From: an uncultured Propionibacteriaceae bacterium
Lineage (GTDB): Bacteria > Actinomycetota > Actinomycetes > Propionibacteriales > Propionibacteriaceae
NCBI GenBank assembly: GCA_945875065.1
Contig: CAMCJC010000194.1
Location: forward strand, 1-5,692
Direction: 5' to 3'
DNA: 5,692 nt
The position numbers and the translations under genes were made by a program. The notes under the pieces are model-generated. The model did not search any database. It was not told the origin of the DNA and saw nothing but the letters and a program-made list of their open reading frames with translations. Positions 3,740 through 5,692 of the stretch are shown here, piece after piece; position 1 is the stretch's first letter; each line of letters opens with the position of its first letter.

Positions 3740-5692
3740 ATGCTGAAAGCCGCGTGGAAGTCCCTGATGGGCCGGAAACTCCGGCTTCTGATGAGCGTCC
3801 TGTCGATCGTGCTGGGCGTGATGTTCGTCGCCAGATCCTTGATGTTCACCGACCTTCTCGGCGCTACCGCCCGCCAAATCCTGAGCGCCACAGTCAGCGA
3901 TGTCAACGTCACCACCGCCCAGAACGTCACCCCGGGTGCCGGCGCTTCGACCCGCGTGATCGAGCAGAAGGTCGTCGAGGAGATCTCGGCCCTGCCCGGA
4001 GTTGCCCGCGTTAGTGGGAGCGTAACCAATTCGACGGTCTACCCCCTGGATGCGGACGGCCGCGCCATCACGCTCGGCGGTGCCCCCGGCATCGCCACCA
4101 ATTTCGACGACATGCCCGCCCTCGACGGTGCCGTCGGCATGAAGGTCGTCTCGGGCCGCGCACCCGAGGCGTTCGACGAAGTCGCCGTCGACCCCAGCAC
4201 CGTGAAACGCGCCGGCTACGCCGTAGGCAATACGATCAAGCTCGCCGTGCCGCAGGGCACCCGAGAGTTCAAGCTGGTTGGCACCGCCACTTTCGGCGAT
4301 GGGGCGACCTCCGGCGCCTCCTACCTGTTCTTCACGCTCGAGACGATGCGCAGCATCGTGCCGGAACTCGCAGCCGGTTATAACTCGGTGAGCATCCAGA
4401 CCGACCCGGGCACCGACAAGACGGCCCTTGCCGAACAGATAAAGCCGTTGCTCCCGCAAGGCTTCCGCGCCGTCGACGGCAAGACCCTCGCCGACGAATA
4501 CGAGGACGAGATCGGGGTGCGCCTCGGGTTCGTGAACACGTTCCTGCTGGTCTTCGCGGGCATCGCGCTGCTCGTAGCGAGCCTGCTCATCCTCAACACG
4601 TTCTCGATCGTCGTCTCCCAGCGCAGCCGCGAGCTGGCCCTGCTGCGCGCGCTCGGCGCGAAACGCTCCCAGGTGCGGCGCACCGTCTTGTTCGAGGCGG
4701 TGATCGTCGCGCTGATCGGTGCCGCATTCGGTCTGGCCCTCGGCTACGGCCTGACGTGGCTGCTGCTGTGGCTGATGAACTCCGCGGGCCTGGGGCTCGG
4801 CTCCGCAACCCCCCGCCTGACGTGGCAGACCGCCACGATCTGTGTCGCCGTCGCTCTGGTGGTGACGGTGATCGCGGCCCTGCTGCCCGCGCGTCGCGCA
4901 TCTCGCACCCGTCCAGTCGAAGCGATGGCGCAGGCCGTCAGCGCCAGCCCGGAGGGAATCGGGACTCCCGCCTGGCTGGGGCTCGGGGCGCTGCAGATTG
5001 GCGTCGCGGTTCTGGCTTGCGGCGTGTTCTTCGAGGTGCCGAGACGACTGTGGTGGGTCGGCGGTGGCGCGGCCCTGACGCTGATCGGCGCGGTCCTGGC
5101 GGCGGGCGTCGTCGGCGCGCCGATCCTGTGGCTGGCGGACCGGATAAACTCGGCGTTCTTCGGGGAGGTCGGGCGCATGGCCACCCGCAACGCCACCCGC
5201 CAGCCGCGACGCACGGCCGCTACCGCCGCGACCCTCATGATCGGGCTCACCCTCGTCGCCATCCTCGCCGCCACCACCACGGCTTCGGTCCGACACGACC
5301 TCACCAAGAATCAGCGTGGCGACTTCCTCCTCAGCCCGGTCAACTACCAACCATTCCATGTCGACGTGGACGCCGTCGGCAAGGTCGACGGGGTGGAGGC
5401 GGTCTGGACGTTCTCCCGGACCGCAGCCCAGGTCCCCGGCTACGGCGAAGTGGTGGTCACCGGCACCACCCCGTCGGGGATCAAGGACGGCTCGGCTGCG
5501 AAGGTCCTCGCCGGCGAACTCCTCGATACCCCCGGTTCGGTGCTCCTCGATTACGACCTCTCCCGCAAGGCGGGCCTCCCGATGGGCAAGCGCTTCACGA
5601 TCCCCGGGATCGACGGCGGCGAAGTCGAGCTGTTGGTCACCGGCATCACCAAAGGCGGCTCCGATGCCGGGATGATTACCAACGCCGCGACC
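3740..5692 (+). CDS. FtsX-like ABC transporter permease, partial (3' end beyond the window)
   Basis: The frame is open for 651 codons to the right edge with no stop. It starts with ATG at 3740, six bases after a GGAG site (3730-3733) that lies in the end of the ATPase gene. The start MLKAAWKSLMGRKLRLLMS followed by a membrane segment (about 14-36) is typical of actinobacterial FtsX-like permeases. An extracytoplasmic domain (about 37-262) follows, then membrane segments near 265-292, 317-345 and 363-385. The first FtsX module contains QRSRELALLRALGA (294-307) and ends LLPARRASRTRPVEA (381-395). Two more hydrophobic segments (about 410-432 and 437-465) lead to a second module start, MATRNATRQPRRTAA (from 480), with a membrane segment near 497-517 and the beginning of a second external domain. 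Two-module family proteins are usually about 800-860 residues, so roughly the last 200 are missing. Such pairs work by coupling ATP use to movement of the external domains; cargo or partner is unknown. Confidence 0.9.
   Translation, partial: MLKAAWKSLMGRKLRLLMSVLSIVLGVMFVARSLMFTDLLGATARQILSATVSDVNVTTAQNVTPGAGASTRVIEQKVVEEISALPGVARVSGSVTNSTVYPLDADGRAITLGGAPGIATNFDDMPALDGAVGMKVVSGRAPEAFDEVAVDPSTVKRAGYAVGNTIKLAVPQGTREFKLVGTATFGDGATSGASYLFFTLETMRSIVPELAAGYNSVSIQTDPGTDKTALAEQIKPLLPQGFRAVDGKTLADEYEDEIGVRLGFVNTFLLVFAGIALLVASLLILNTFSIVVSQRSRELALLRALGAKRSQVRRTVLFEAVIVALIGAAFGLALGYGLTWLLLWLMNSAGLGLGSATPRLTWQTATICVAVALVVTVIAALLPARRASRTRPVEAMAQAVSASPEGIGTPAWLGLGALQIGVAVLACGVFFEVPRRLWWVGGGAALTLIGAVLAAGVVGAPILWLADRINSAFFGEVGRMATRNATRQPRRTAATAATLMIGLTLVAILAATTTASVRHDLTKNQRGDFLLSPVNYQPFHVDVDAVGKVDGVEAVWTFSRTAAQVPGYGEVVVTGTTPSGIKDGSAAKVLAGELLDTPGSVLLDYDLSRKAGLPMGKRFTIPGIDGGEVELLVTGITKGGSDAGMITNAAT

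Noticed and set aside
3617..5359. A 580-codon open frame on the minus strand opposite the permease
   Set aside because: It is antisense to a frame with clear FtsX-module motifs and membrane segments. Its own product is low-complexity, rich in Gly, Ala, Arg, Asp and Glu, with no recognisable domain. Long antisense frames are expected in GC-rich genes.
1..5692. CRISPR array, insertion sequence, tRNA, phage or defence genes
   Set aside because: No spaced repeats, transposase or integrase motifs, terminal inverted repeats or tRNA-like folds were seen on either strand. The two long gene-free stretches are explained by origin and promoter features.

Overview
The window is a chromosomal replication-origin neighbourhood from a GC-rich bacterium, most likely an actinobacterium. 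Three things point there: the domain I sequence style of DnaA, GTG starts for four of the six genes, and a TAGCGT-type -10 element placed right at a start codon. The phylum assignment is an inference from gene order and protein style. I cannot place the genus.

Layout: the left part (1-614) is the leftward cluster rpmH-rnpA-yidD (ribosomal protein L34, RNase P protein, membrane-insertion factor). The genes are tightly packed and overlapping, and yidD runs off the left edge. A 334-bp spacer (615-948) separates rpmH from rightward dnaA. It holds probable divergent promoters, one perfect forward DnaA box, and two reverse DnaA boxes inside an 11-bp direct repeat. dnaA (949-2313) encodes a complete 454-residue initiator. 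A 430-bp spacer (2314-2743) follows. It carries a row of same-orientation DnaA-box-like sites, then a short GC-rich step, CTA-type triplets (DnaA-trio-like) and an approximately 69% AT stretch. I read this as the strand-opening core of oriC.

The right part (2744-5692) is a two-gene ABC transporter operon of the MacB/FtsX type. It has an ATPase with a long proline-rich tail and, three bases later, a large two-module FtsX-like permease cut by the right edge. In most bacteria with this origin layout dnaN comes directly after dnaA and the origin core. Its absence here is the most unusual point of gene order.

Working together: all genes point away from the origin, so transcription and replication run in the same direction. 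DnaA can bind both flanks of its own gene, giving autoregulation upstream and origin opening downstream. The leftward genes serve translation, RNA processing and membrane protein insertion. The transporter has no evident link to replication beyond location. I found no mobile element, CRISPR array, tRNA or rRNA, and no clearly new multigene system.
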